Part shown: piece after piece, positions 52,871-62,568 of the stretch
Layout: every line of letters begins with the position of its first letter
Position numbering within the stretch: position 1 is the stretch's first letter
Source of the DNA: Candidatus Pantoea persica
GTDB lineage: Bacteria > Pseudomonadota > Gammaproteobacteria > Enterobacterales > Enterobacteriaceae
Reading direction: 5' to 3'
DNA: 64,000 nucleotides
Assembly (NCBI RefSeq): GCF_013753875.1
Contig: NZ_SMDS01000010.1
Location: 124,001 to 188,000 of the forward strand
Notes under the pieces: model-generated
What the model saw: the letters and a program-made list of their open reading frames with translations, nothing else
What the model was told of the DNA's origin: nothing
Databases searched by the model: none
Program-made: the position numbers and the translations under genes

Positions 52871-53234
52871 TGGCGCACGGCCGGGCTGACCTTAGCCTGC
52901 AGGCGGATGTCGCCAGCGCGCCGCCGAGCGACGACGTGTTCAAAACGTTCGAGAGCAGCGCCGCCGCCGGCTCGCGGCAGGATATCGACCTGATTATGGA
53001 TATCCCGGTGAAGCTCACCATGGAGCTGGGCCGCACCAAGATGACTATCAAAGAGCTGCTGCGCCTGACGCAAGGCTCGGTGGTGGCGCTGGACGGTCTG
53101 ACCGGCGAGCCGCTGGATATCCTGATTAACGGCTACCTGATCGCCCAGGGCGAAGTGGTGGTGGTCATAAATATGGCGTGCACATCACCGACATTATCAC
53201 GCCCTCTGAGCGCATGCGTCGCCTGAGTCGTTAA
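52871..53234 (+). pseudogene. fliN: Flagellar switch protein FliN, broken
   Basis: DIDLIMDIPVKLTMELGRTK, MTIKELLRLTQGSVVALDGL and EPLDILINGYLIAQGEVVVV are classic FliN. One or a few bases are missing at about 53168, so KYGVHITDIITPSERMRRLS falls in another frame. No proper start remains after the fliK-fliN deletion. Confidence 0.85.
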
Positions 53235-53238
53235 GAAA

Positions 53239-53587
53239 ATGATGAATACCCAGTCCCACACGCTGCAACCCGCCGCACCCGCGGCTCCGGCCCTCTCTGC
53301 CGGCTCCGTGCTGGCCCAGGTCAGCAGCGTGCTGGCGGTGATTGTGCTGCTGATCCTCGCCTGCGCCTGGCTGGCGCGCCGTCTCGGCTTCGCGCCGAAG
53401 CGGATAAGCAGCCAGGCGCTGAAGGTGAGCGCGAGCGCGTGGTGATTGTAGATACCGCCGAGGCGCGCCTGGTGCTAGGCGTCACGGCGGCGCAGATTAC
53501 TCATCTGCATACCCTGCCGCCGCCGCGCCGCAGGATTTTCGTCAGCTGCTGCAGAACCTGGTTAAACGTCCCGGAAAACCCCAATGA
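53239..53587 (+). pseudogene. fliO: Flagellar export protein FliO, broken
   Basis: Single TM protein: SSVLAVIVLLILACAWLARR then LGFAPKRISSQALKVSASA. A shift near 53438 moves on to ERVVIVDTAEARLVLGVTAA, and another near 53525 to DFRQLLQNLVKRPGKPQ. The stop overlaps the fliP start. Confidence 0.8.
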
Positions 53588-54318
53588 TGCGTCGACTGCT
53601 CCCCTTTCTGCCGCTGCTACTGCTGGCACCGGCCGCTTACGCCCAGCTGCCGGGACTGGTGAGCCATGCATTGCCCAACGGCGGGCAAAGCTGGTCGCTT
53701 CCGGTGCTGACGCTGGTCTTTATCACCTAGCTGACCTTTATTCCGGCCATGCTGCTGATGATGACCAGCTTTACCCGTATAATCATCGTGTTCGGCCTGC
53801 TGCGCAACGCGCTGGGCACGCCGTCGGCGCCGCCCAACCAAGTACTGCTCGGCCTGGCGCTGTTTCTCACCTTCTTTATTATGGCGCCGACCTTCGACAA
53901 GATTTACGACGAGGCCTATCTGCCCTTCAGCCAGGACAAGATCAGCATGGAAGTGGCGCTTGGAAAAAGGCGCGCAGCCGCTGCGCGGCTTTATGCTGCA
54001 TCAGACACGTGAAGCGGACCTCGCGCTGTTTGCCCGCCTAGCGAATACGCCGCCGATTCAGGGACGGAGGCGGTGCCAATGCGCATTCTGCTGCCTGCCT
54101 ACGTCACCAGCGAGCTAAACACCGCGTTCCAGATTGGCGTTACCGTGTTTATCCCGTTTTTGATTATTGACCTGGTGGTCGCCAGCGTGCTGATAGCGCT
54201 GGGGATGATGATGGTGCCGCCGGCGACCATCTCGCTGCCCTTCAAGCTGATGTTGTTTGTTCTGGTGGATGGCTGGCAGCTGCTGGTCGGATCGCTGGCG
54301 CAAAGCTTCTATTCCTGA
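53584..54318 (+). pseudogene. fliP: Flagellar export channel FliP, broken
   Basis: MMRRLLPFLPLLLLAPAAYA (signal), then TAG at 53728-53730 in the first core helix, then [20 protein letters not shown] and [20 protein letters not shown]. Shifts near 53965 and 54065 precede [20 protein letters not shown] and [20 protein letters not shown]. All segments are recognisable, so decay is recent. Confidence 0.9.
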
Positions 54319-54342
54319 TTATTCCGATTCCCCGGAGAGAAA

Positions 54343-54490
54343 AATGATGCCAGAATCCGTGATGGTAATGGGCCTGGAGGCGATGCGCCTTGCCTTGATG
54401 CTGGCGCCGCTGCTGCTGGCGGCGTTGGTCAGCGGGCTGATCATTAGCCTGCTGCAGGTGGCGACCCAGGAATCGGCCTTGCGGTGCTGA
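54343..54490 (+). pseudogene. fliQ: Flagellar export protein FliQ, N-terminal half
   Basis: MMPESVMVMGLEAMRLALML, then [20 protein letters not shown] and TQE. The second helix and loop are deleted, and the frame enters fliR sequence ([11 protein letters not shown]) in another phase near 54472. Confidence 0.85.
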
Positions 54491-55128
54491 TTACCTGGCT
54501 GATGGTGCCGATGCCGCCGCCGGTCGAGGTGACGCGGTTTTCGCCTGCCGGCTTCTGGCTGCTGCTACAGCAGCTGCTGATTGGCGTCGAGCTCGGCTTT
54601 ACTATGCAGCTGGCGTTTGCCGCGGTGCGCCTGTCGGGCGAAGTGATTGGCTTACAGATGGGGCTGTCGTTCGCGACCTTTTTCGACCCTGGCAGCCGCC
54701 TGAACATGCCGGTGCTGGCGCGCTTTCTGGATATACTGGCGATGCTGCTGTTCCTGACCTTCAACGGTCACCTGTGGTTGATCTCGCTGCTGGCAGACAG
54801 TTTTCATACGCTGCCCATCGGGGTCGTGCCGCTAAACGCTAACGCTTTCAACGCGCTGGTCAAAGTGGGCGAATTAATTTTCCTTAATGGCATGATGTTA
54901 GCGTTACCCTCAATCGTTCTGCTACTTCTGATAAACTTGGTTCTAGGTTTGTTAAACCGTGTTACACCTCAGCTGTCGATCTTTGCGGTAGGCTTTCCAA
55001 TTACCTTAACAGTGAGAATTTTAACAATGGGGCTGATGATGCCACTGGTTGCGCCCTTCTGTGAGCATCTGTTCAGCGAAGCCTTTGATTTGCTAGCCCA
55101 GTTTCTGACGGAACTGTCCCACCCCTGA
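54472..55128 (+). pseudogene. fliR: Flagellar export protein FliR, lacking N-terminus
   Basis: [18 protein letters not shown] onward: [60 protein letters not shown] and the C-terminal [19 protein letters not shown]. About 60-70 N-terminal residues and the start codon are lost in the fliQ-fliR deletion; the remainder is open. Confidence 0.88.
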
Positions 55129-55757
55129 AAATTAAGTATCTAATCATCTCGCTAAAGTGATATTTAAGCTACCCAGAACATTCTGTGTGTTTTTCAAACC
55201 AGTTTTCTCAGAAATCAACCAAGGAAATTCTGATAAATGAAAGCTGGCTCTGAAAATTATTCTTATTAACTCCCGCATCAAGTATTTTATTTCCCAAATT
55301 CCGAAGGTTGCTAACTCAGCGGATTCGTTGACAAAATCGGCAACAAGTTGTTTTCGAACCAAAAAATCTTTTAACGATTTTTCTTGTCAGAACTTTTTTC
55401 CAGCATTGTCAATGCTCGCTGAAACGTCACACTTTCGCGAATCAAATGTTTTTAAGAATCGTCCTATCAGCATTGAGTGAGTTATGCGAGATAGTGACGA
55501 AGCTCCCAAAACAGAGTGTTATGCACGCTTATTGCAAACCCCCAGCGATTCCCGCTATCACTGGAGAGATAAGTGACGTTAAGACCGCACAAAAAATCTT
55601 TGCAGAAACGGGTCAGGGAAGCATACTTTTGGCATGCGTATGGCCTGCCGCCAGACTGCTGAGCAGAATAAAAAAGTGTCTTAGAAATCTCTCTCGTACC
55701 GCAACGCGTAATTCATCGTTGATTTAAACGGATAACAAATCGGTGAGGGGCGCTAAC
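55129..55757. other. Gene-free AT-rich region upstream of rcsA
   Basis: No recognisable gene. A 72-codon frame on the - strand (55144-55362) has no family features. The low GC and length suit an H-NS-controlled rcsA promoter region. Contains the RcsAB box. Confidence 0.55.
55453..55466. promoter_or_regulatory. RcsAB box of rcsA
   Basis: TAAGAATCGTCCTA differs at only two central positions from the RcsAB consensus TAAGAATATTCCTA. It lies about 290 bp upstream of rcsA, where autoactivation sites occur in enterobacteria. Confidence 0.75.
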
Positions 55758-56388
55758 ATGCCAACGATTATTATGGATTCATGCAACTACACACGCCTAG
55801 GATTATCTGACTACATGTCCTGTAAAGGGGGCAAAAAGAAACACATCTTTTCCGTCCCCGACATTGACCAATTACAGCAGCGCTGCGAACAGCTAAAACC
55901 TAGCGTGCTGTTTATTAACTAAGAATGCTTTATTCATGAATCTGATTCCAGAGACCGCATTCGAAATATTATTATGCAGCATCCGGATACGCTGTTTTTC
56001 ATTTTCATGGCAATCTCTAATATCCATTTTGAGGAATACCTCTACGTTCGTAATAAAATGATTATTAAATCAAAATCGACAAAAACCACGACGCTCGACT
56101 CCTTACTCAGCACCTATTTGCAGAAAAAACTTAACGCCTCTCCGCGTATTTCATCAAGCCTGGATATGCATCCGCTGACGCTAATCCAGACGGAGTCGAA
56201 TATGCTGGAAATGTGGATGTCAGGACATGACACCATTCAGATTTCAGACAAGATGCAAATTAAAGCAAAAGCCGTTTCGTCGCATAAAGGCAATATCAAA
56301 CGCAAAATCAAAACCCACAATAAACAGGTTATTTATCATGTGGTGCGCCTGACGGGTCACCTCTGGCATCTATGTCAACGTGCGATAA
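55758..56388 (+). pseudogene. rcsA: Capsule activator RcsA, broken
   Basis: LuxR-type co-activator of RcsB. MPTIIMDSCNYTRLGLSDYM to LKPSVLFIN, then TAA at 55920-55922 where the family has Glu, then [20 protein letters not shown]. The helix-turn-helix end [20 protein letters not shown] and [17 protein letters not shown] is intact, but a shift close to the end replaces the family C-terminus (GIYVNVR in another frame). ATG at 55974 could restart a product lacking the N-terminal domain's first 72 residues. Confidence 0.9.
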
Positions 56389-56401
56389 TCGCTTCGCAAA
56401 C

Positions 56402-56432
56402 AAACCGGCCTCGTGAGGCCGGTTTTTTTTCG
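56402..56432 (+). terminator. Terminator of rcsA
   Basis: AAACCGGCCT-CGTG-AGGCCGGTTT followed by TTTTT. Confidence 0.9.
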
Positions 56433-56524
56433 CCTTTTTGGCGAGCGGAATCGCATTCATGGCCCTAACCCTTTTTCTTGCTCTGCCGATGTTAGCCTCA
56501 TAACCACGATATGAGAGCAAGGAT

Positions 56525-57929
56525 ATGAACATAACACCGGTTTCTTCTGAGCAGTCCAGGCTTGCCCTGTGGCGCAAATTGCGCCTGATGCCTCTCTTCA
56601 GCGCCATCTTTAGCGGCATTATGCTGTTGTTCGCCCTCTGTATTGGACTCGCCAGCTACTTTCTTACCCAGAGCAACCAGTCGCTGTATGACGCCACCGA
56701 TGAAATACAGGTGCGCATGGGCATCACCAACAGCTCCAACCATCTACGCACCGCCCGGCTAAATATCATCCAGGCGGGCGCCGCCGCGCGCATTAGCGAA
56801 ATGGATGCGTTTCGCACCAACGTCGCCGCGACGGAAAAGCGTATCCAGCAGGCCAAAGATGGATTCAAGATCTATCAGGATCGCAAGGTGAAAACGCCGG
56901 ATGATATGGCGCTCGACGCCGCGCTTCAGCGATTACGTCGAGAAGGGCCTGATCCCGATGATCAACGCGGGCAAACAGGGCAGCTTTGAGGGGATCGTCG
57001 CGCAGGAAACCGACGTCACCCGCAGGCTCGACGACGCCTATAACGCAGTGCTGCTGCAGGCAATTAAGCTGCGCACCGCGCGGGCGGACGCCATCAACGC
57101 CACGGTGGCGAATGAGTCGCGCATCGGCTTTATCACCATGGCGGCCGCCTTTGTCGCCGCCCTGCTGCTGACGCTGCTGACCTTTGTGTTCCTGCGCCGC
57201 GTGGTGAGCAATCCGCTGCGCCAGTCCGTGACGCGCATTGCACATATCGCCCAAGGCGATTTAACGGCGCCGATGGAGGCGCACGGCCGCAGTGAGATCG
57301 CATGCTGCTGCACAACCTGCAGCTGATGCAGGCGTCGCTGGTGAAAACCGTCGGCACGGTGCGCGAAGGTGCGGTGGCGATCTATCAAGGCTCCGGCGAA
57401 ATCTCCGCCGGCAACACCGATCTCTCCTTACGCACCGAACAGCAGGCCACCGCGCTGGAGCAGACCGCCGCCAGTATGGAGCAGCTTACCGCCACGGTGA
57501 AGCAGAACGCCGAAAACGCCCACCACGCCAGCCAGCTGGCGGCGGACGTCTCTGGCAAGGCGCGCAGCGGCGGCGAACTGGTCGGCGAAGCGGGCAAAAC
57601 CATGGGCGAAATCGTGGAAGCGATGCGCCGCGTGACCGATATTATGGCTGAGATTGCCGCCGCCTCGGACGAGCAGAGCCGCGGCATTCAGCAGGTGAGC
57701 CAGGCGGTGACCGAAATGGACAACGTGACGCAGCAGAACGCCTCACGGGTCGAGGAAGCCTCGGCGGCAGCGGCGTTGCTGGCAGGCCGGCAAGCTGACG
57801 AAGGCGGTGGCGGCATTCCGTCTGCAGGATACGCCTGTACGCTCTGCGGCACCCGCGACCCCTGCCCTGCCTGCCCTGAAAAGTCCGGCGCTGGCCGCGG
57901 TGAACGACGACAACTGGGAGACCTTCTGA
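56525..57929 (+). pseudogene. Methyl-accepting chemotaxis protein (Tsr/Tar type), broken
   Basis: TM1 LFSAIFSGIMLLFALCIGLA, four-helix periplasmic domain, TM2 MAAAFVAALLLTLLTFVFLR, HAMP, then [20 protein letters not shown]. The signalling hairpin tip is missing: [20 protein letters not shown] joins [20 protein letters not shown], so the [16 protein letters not shown] region is deleted. Shifts near 56930, 57298 and 57785. The CheR/CheB-binding pentapeptide NWETF survives out of frame at the very end. No chemotaxis function. Confidence 0.88.
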
Positions 57930-57990
57930 GGTTGCTGTGACAGAGGCACACCCATGCCGCTGTCGCGCAGCGCCACACAGGCGCAGCCAT

Positions 57991-58023
57991 AAAAAAATCC
58001 CGGCTCTCTGCCGGGATTTTTTT
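57991..58023. terminator. Bidirectional terminator between mcp and dsrB
   Basis: AAAAATCCCGGC and GCCGGGATTTTT pair around TCTCT; A-run on one side and T-run on the other. Confidence 0.9.
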
Positions 58024-58054
58024 GCCTGTTAGTCAGCCGCGCGGGCTGAGGGCC

Positions 58055-58249
58055 TCAGGCCTCGCGGTAAGGTTCAACAAAGATGCCTTCCGGATGATCG
58101 CCCTCGTTAAAAAACCAGATCCCCAGCGGATAATCCTCCAGCGCCACCAGATACATTACGCCCTCGTTAAACGGCTCGACGGCGAGAACGGTGCCAAGGC
58201 GGCATGGGCCGCCATCGGTTTTGACGGTGACGCGGTCATTGACCTTCAT
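58055..58249 (-). CDS. dsrB: Small protein DsrB
   Basis: Intact 64 residues: [60 protein letters not shown]. Very close to E. coli DsrB, an RpoS-dependent protein of unknown function. ATG at 58249, aligned with the family start. It lies beside rcsA as in E. coli. Confidence 0.93.
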   Translation of the reverse strand: MKVNDRVTVKTDGGPCRLGTVLAVEPFNEGVMYLVALEDYPLGIWFFNEGDHPEGIFVEPYREA

Positions 58250-58302
58250 GCGCGTTGCTCCTGATGTGGTAAATGATATTAGTGTAAACGAAGAGGCCGC
58301 CC

Positions 58303-58461
58303 TCAGCGACGCGCAATTACCCAAACCGCATGAATAATGCCGGGAATGTAGCCGCACAGCGTCAGCAGGATATTGAGCCAGAAGGCGCCGCCAAAGCCCA
58401 CCTGCAGAAAAACGCCCAGCGGCGGCAGAATGATAGCGATAATAATACGTAACAGATCCAT
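58303..58461 (-). CDS. Pmp3/YqaE-family small membrane protein
   Basis: Intact 52 residues with two TM segments: [52 protein letters not shown]. Member of the PMP3/UPF0057 family linked to membrane potential and salt stress. ATG at 58461. Located 54 nt upstream of dsrB on the same strand. Confidence 0.9.
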   Translation of the reverse strand: MDLLRIIIAIILPPLGVFLQVGFGGAFWLNILLTLCGYIPGIIHAVWVIARR

Positions 58462-58798
58462 GGTATATCCTTGTCGCGTTATGATTTTACTACGCAACTA
58501 ACTATAGCTGATCGCTATGATTGCAAAGGAAAAATAGGTAAATTTAGGTAAGCGGCGAGTTTTTCACTTTCTTAACGTTTCACGACAAGACCCCTGACAG
58601 GGCATCTTTTTACACTTTCCCTATTGCACCAACCCCAAAGGAGCAGTCAACCTAAAAGTAACAAGGATTTTGCCCGCGCAGCGCGGGCTTTTTTGCCTGC
58701 TATTCCCGCGCCCTCTCTCCCAACTCATCTACACTTGATCGATCCGCCGCCTGCGGCAGGAGAATCTGTAGATCCTTTTTATGAAAGGGATAGTGACG
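58462..58798. other. Gene-free region at the position of dsrA in E. coli
   Basis: Holds a strong orphan terminator at 58672. The sequence is not recognisably DsrA. The promoters of the Pmp3-like gene and yodD must also lie here. Confidence 0.5.
58672..58694 (+). terminator. Orphan terminator, possible small-RNA end
   Basis: GCCCGCGC and GCGCGGGC pair almost without a loop, followed by TTTTTTG. No gene ends upstream on the + strand, and yodD starts about 105 bp later. Confidence 0.6.
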
Positions 58799-59033
58799 AT
58801 GAAATCCAACGATAATCGCGACGCTGAGGTGCAGGGTGCGGCCGACCCGGAGGTCAACAGCGCTGCTGGAACCCCTTCCGCCCCACGCGTCCGCTTCGCC
58901 GGAAACAGCTGTCGAGGCAGACGACAGCCGCCATCTCGCCAGCGGCGGCCGCGCCTGGGTCAGCCATCCCGAGCTGGCTGACGAATATGAGCTGGATATT
59001 CGCGACTGCAGCTGCAACGAACTCAACCGTTGA
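58799..59033 (+). pseudogene. yodD: YodD, broken
   Basis: MKSNDNRDAEVQGAADPEVN is followed by a shift near 58870-58900 to the conserved end ASGGRAWVSHPELADEYELD then IRDCSCNELNR, which matches E. coli YodD (…RELADAFELDIHDFSVSEVNR). A stress-induced protein of unknown function. The stop overlaps the next frame start at 59030. Confidence 0.75.
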
Positions 59034-59710
59034 GCAAGCGGCCAAAAAATACCCGGCAGGGAGTACCGGGTAAAAAGTGGGCTCCGGTGGTGCTCTGCTC
59101 CAACAAAACCGCCGCGGAAATCGCGCTGCTGCAAAAGCGCCTCGGCCTCGCCGGCATGCCTTTTATCGCCGAAAACGGCGCAGCGGTGCGTGCGCATTCC
59201 GCCGGACAGCGCCGACTACGACGCGCTCTGTCAGACGCTGCGCTCGCGCTGCAGGCCCACTTTCGCCTGCAGGGTTTTTATGACTTTACCGACACCGAAG
59301 TGGCGGCGATGACCGGCCTGACGGAGAGCGAATCGGCGCTGGCGCGCCATCGCGAAGCCTCTGAGGTAATTGTCTGGTGCGACGAGGAGGAGAAGCTGGA
59401 GGCGTTCCGCGCCGCGCTGGCGCAGGGCGGCCGCTTCTGGCACGTGATGCCGGCGGGCAGCGGCAAGGGTGAAGCCCTGCGCTGGCTGTTCGGCCAGTAT
59501 GAACATCCGCCGGTCACCCTGGGCCTCGGCGACGGCCCGAATGACGCGCCGATGCTCGACGCGGTGGACTTCGCCGTGGTGATCAAGGGCTACAGCAAAA
59601 CCCCGGTTACGCTCGCCAGAGCGGATACACAACAGGTCTACCATACGGCGTACTATGGCCCCGAAGGCTGGAAAGAGGGGCTTGACTATTTTCTGACCTC
59701 CTCCAGCTAA
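59030..59710 (+). pseudogene. yedP: Mannosyl/glucosyl-3-phosphoglycerate phosphatase YedP, N-terminus lost
   Basis: HAD-family phosphatase. The open frame of 226 codons starts MSKRPKNTRQGVPGKKWAPV and continues with motif II VVLCSNKTAAEIALLQKRLG, IAENGAA and motif IV LGLGDGPNDAPMLDAVDFAV. The catalytic nucleophile motif (FSDLDGT) and about 30 N-terminal residues are missing, and a stretch near RAHSAGQRRLRRALSDAALA looks frameshifted. Catalytically dead even though open. It would act with the adjacent GpgS. Confidence 0.8.
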
Positions 59711-59743
59711 GCCGCCCCTACTGCTTACCAAAAGGATAGCGCG

Positions 59744-60566
59744 ATGAGTGATTTCTATTAGAATAACGTGATTACCAATTTCCACAATCTCACCGACCGC
59801 AGCGTCGAGTCGCTGGAAAAAGAGATGGTGCGCTTTGCGCGCAAACGCAAAATGGGGCTGATCCTGCCGTCGCTCTTCTCGGAACTAGAAGGGCCCGCGC
59901 TGGGCAATATCGTCGACGAACTGGCCAAAGTGCCCTACCTCGACGAGATCGTGATTGGGCTGGATCGCGCCGACCGCGACCAGTTTCTCTACGCGTGGGA
60001 GTTCTTTTCGCGCCTGCCGCAGCACCATCGTATTTTATGGAACGACGGACCGCCGACGCGGAGCTGGATAAAGAGGGACTCTGTCGGCCCGCTGCTGCGC
60101 TCGCTGCAGAAGGTCTACGGCCACTCTGACTATCTCGACTACCTCGCCAGCTTCCGCTATCTGCTGTCGGAGGAGTTCGCCATGCGCACCCACGTGCTGA
60201 ACAACATCAAAATTCCCGGCGACTGAGGGCTGGAGATCGGCGTGCTGTCGAAAATCTTCCGCAACTACACCACGCGCCAGTCGTTCTAGGTGGAGATTGC
60301 CGACAACTACGATCACAAGCATCAGCCGCTGGCGGAAGATGATGGCACCGGCGGGCTGAAGCGCATGAGCAGCGATATCGTGCAGTCGATGCTGCGCAAG
60401 CTGGCGACGATGGGCATGCCGCTTACCAGCGACTTCTTCCGCGTGCTGAAGGCGACCTACTACCGCAACGCGCTGGATATGATGGAGATTTACAACCACA
60501 AGGCGGCGGTGGAGATGTTCACCCAGTCGATTCTGGAGGCGGGCCAGGCCTTCATGGAGTGGCCGA
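59744..60566 (+). pseudogene. gpgS: Glucosyl-3-phosphoglycerate synthase, broken
   Basis: GT81-type glycosyltransferase for glucosylglycerate, a compatible solute. MSDFY, then TAG at 59759-59761 (CAG inferred), then NVITNFHNLTDRSVESLEKE and GLILPSLFSELEGPALGNIV. About 90 residues with the DxD metal site are deleted between WNDGP and PLLRSLQKVYGHSDYLDYLA. TGA at 60224 (TGG) and TAG at 60287 (CAG). LAEDDGTGGLKRMSSDIVQS remains. The 3' end is lost near 60566 into a hydrolase gene on the other strand. Confidence 0.75.
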
Positions 60567-60807
60567 CCAAGATCACTTGTTGCAGACGCAGATGGCGGAT
60601 GGTTTCATCTACCTGGTTCGCCATTGACGCCACGTCGTAACCCGCGATGCCCGCCGCCTCGCCAAACCCCGGCATATCAACTACCACGCAGCGGAAGCCG
60701 CGATCGAGATAAGGCAGCGTGGCGCACCAGGTGCTGTGTGAACCGCCCAGATAGTGCATCAACACAAAGGTGGTGTCGCCCATTCCCTGTACGCTGTAAG
60801 GCAGCAT
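60567..60807 (-). pseudogene. Alpha/beta hydrolase, N-terminal remnant
   Basis: MLPYSVQGMGDTTFVLMHYL behind TAGGAGG, then GGSHSTWCATLPYLDRGFRC, VVVDMPGFGEAAGIAGYDVA and the nucleophile elbow VILVGHSM. The gene breaks off right after the serine motif at the gpgS junction, so the Asp and His of the triad are gone. It follows the isomerase gene by 8 nt. Confidence 0.75.
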
Positions 60808-60815
60808 ATAACCTC

Positions 60816-61879
60816 CTAAATCAGGGTACTGTGAATATCGCCCAACTGCGCAATCACTGCTTCGCTATAGCCCGCCTGGCACAGCGGCGCGACCACCTCG
60901 CGCGCCACATCGGGCACTTAGCCGATCAGCAGCTCACCGGCGTCGTGCAGCATTGCCGCTTTCAGCGCGGCGGGCAGCAGCAGCGATTCGGTGCGCTTCC
61001 GCGTCACGCTGACGCCGTTCGCCTCGACCGTTAACAGATCGCCGATATTGGTCACAATGCGCGCGCTGCTGACGTGCAGACGCTGTAGCTGGCTAAAGCG
61101 CCAGCGCTCCAGCACGAAGTAAGGCCCGGTGCAGCAGAAAAGGCGCGTTAATCCCTCTGCTTCCAGCGCCAGTCCCGGCTGCGGCGTGCAGCGCAGCTCG
61201 GGCCGTAGCTCCGTCAGCAGCGCATCGATATTTTCTTCCTGTTCCTGTTCCTGTTCCTGTTCCTGCCGCGACAAAGGCGTGCCATCCTCCATGCGCCACG
61301 GCATCACGTGCTGCTGAATATTGGAGGTCTGCTCAATCTCATAGAAGCTATGCGGCATGCCGCCCGGCACGTAAAAGGTATCGCCCGCTTTCACCGGCAC
61401 CCGGTGTATCACCGCATCGTATTCCTGCGCCAGCAGCGCCGCCTTGAGATGGGCGTGTCCACCCCGTCGCGCATGCCCAGCAGGCAGGTGGCGTCCGGCG
61501 CGGCCCACAGAATATGCCAGGCTTCGGTTTTGCCGTTCGGCTGCTGTTCCAGCCACTGCGCCAGCGCGTCGCTAGCGTGCAGATAGACCGGCAGCATGCC
61601 GCTGCCGTCGATAAACTTGCTCAGCAGCGGAAAATGGGGGGCGCGCCAGCCGGGCGCGACCATCTCGTCAGGGTAGCGTTCGGTCAGCTCACGCAGGCTG
61701 CTGCCCGCCAGCTCGCCGTTGGTCACCGTGGCGATCATGCCGTCGACGTCGCTGATTTCCCAGCTTTCCGCCTCCGGCCCATCGGGCAGACCCGCTTTTC
61801 CCAACTGCTCCCTGATGCGACGACTGCCAAAAACGTGGGTAGCGATCGGCGTCGTCAGCTTTAAAGGGTAGGCTTTAAT
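60816..61879 (-). pseudogene. Class I mannose-6-phosphate-isomerase-like protein, broken
   Basis: Cupin isomerase. The start codon appears to be ATT at 61879 (IKAYPLKLTTPIATHVFGSR) behind CAGGGCGAGAG. Then GSGMLPVYLHASDALAQWLE and GKTEAWHILWAAPDATCLLG (metal ligands). A shift near 61440 leads to PVKAGDTFYVPGGMPHSFYE. A (TTCCTG)5 tract adds a Glu-Gln repeat near 61236. TAG near 60918 comes before the end SEAVIAQLGDIHSTLI. Probably in one operon with the SDR and hydrolase. Confidence 0.7.
61236..61265 (+). repeat. (TTCCTG)5 hexanucleotide repeat
   Basis: Five perfect tandem copies inside the isomerase-like gene; on the coding strand they read Gln-Glu repeats and keep the frame. Indicates replication slippage. 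Confidence 0.95.
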
Positions 61880-61898
61880 CTCTCGCCCTGAAGCAGGT

Positions 61899-62405
61899 TT
61901 AAATCACCGCCACGCCGCCCGTCACGGCAATGGTCGCGCTGGAGACATAGCTGCTCTCGTCGCTGGCCAGCATCACATAGGACGGCGCCAGTTCGGCGGG
62001 CTGCCCCATGCGCTGCAGCGGCACCTGGTCGCCGAAGCTCTCGACCTGTTCCGGCGGCATGGTGGCCGGGATCATCGGCGTCCAGATAGGACCGGGCGCC
62101 ACTGCATTGGAGCGAATGCCTTTCTCAGCCAGCAGCTTCGGTTTCGGCTGGTCGGCGTTGATTGAAGCGGTATTGATAATCGAGCCGCCGGCCAGTATAT
62201 GCGGCACCGTCGCCTTGCAGATATAAAACATGGCGTAGAGGTTGGTTTTCATGGTGCGGTCGAACTCATCGTCGCCGATCTCCTCCAGCGCGCTGTGCGT
62301 CATCTGAAACGCCGCGTTATTCACCACGATGTCGATTTTGCCGAAGCGCTCGGCGGTCTACGCGACGATGCTGCGGCAGTGCGCCGCCTCGGTGATGGCG
62401 CTGAA
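61899..62405 (-). pseudogene. Short-chain dehydrogenase (YghA-like), broken
   Basis: AHCRSIVA, then TAG near 62355 (CAG inferred), ERFGKIDIVVNNAAFQMTHS with the NNAA motif, GGSIINTASINADQPKPKLL and AVAPGPIWTPMIPATMPPEQ. The catalytic YxxxK helix is deleted between KLLA and EKGIRSN, and the N-terminal NAD-binding domain is missing upstream of 62405. Ends YVSSATIAVTGGVAVI. Confidence 0.8.
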
Positions 62406-62568
62406 TCGTTATCAGCATGAGCTATAAGTGTAAGCAGCCATGTCAGAATCGCAAGGGCAATAGCTAAGCATAACGGTTTGATGGGTAAACAGTTTTAAGC
62501 CGCCACGGCCTTAAAAAGCCCGCGCAGCCGGGGCTGGGCCACGCCTGACGCCGCACTAAGCGCGTCGG

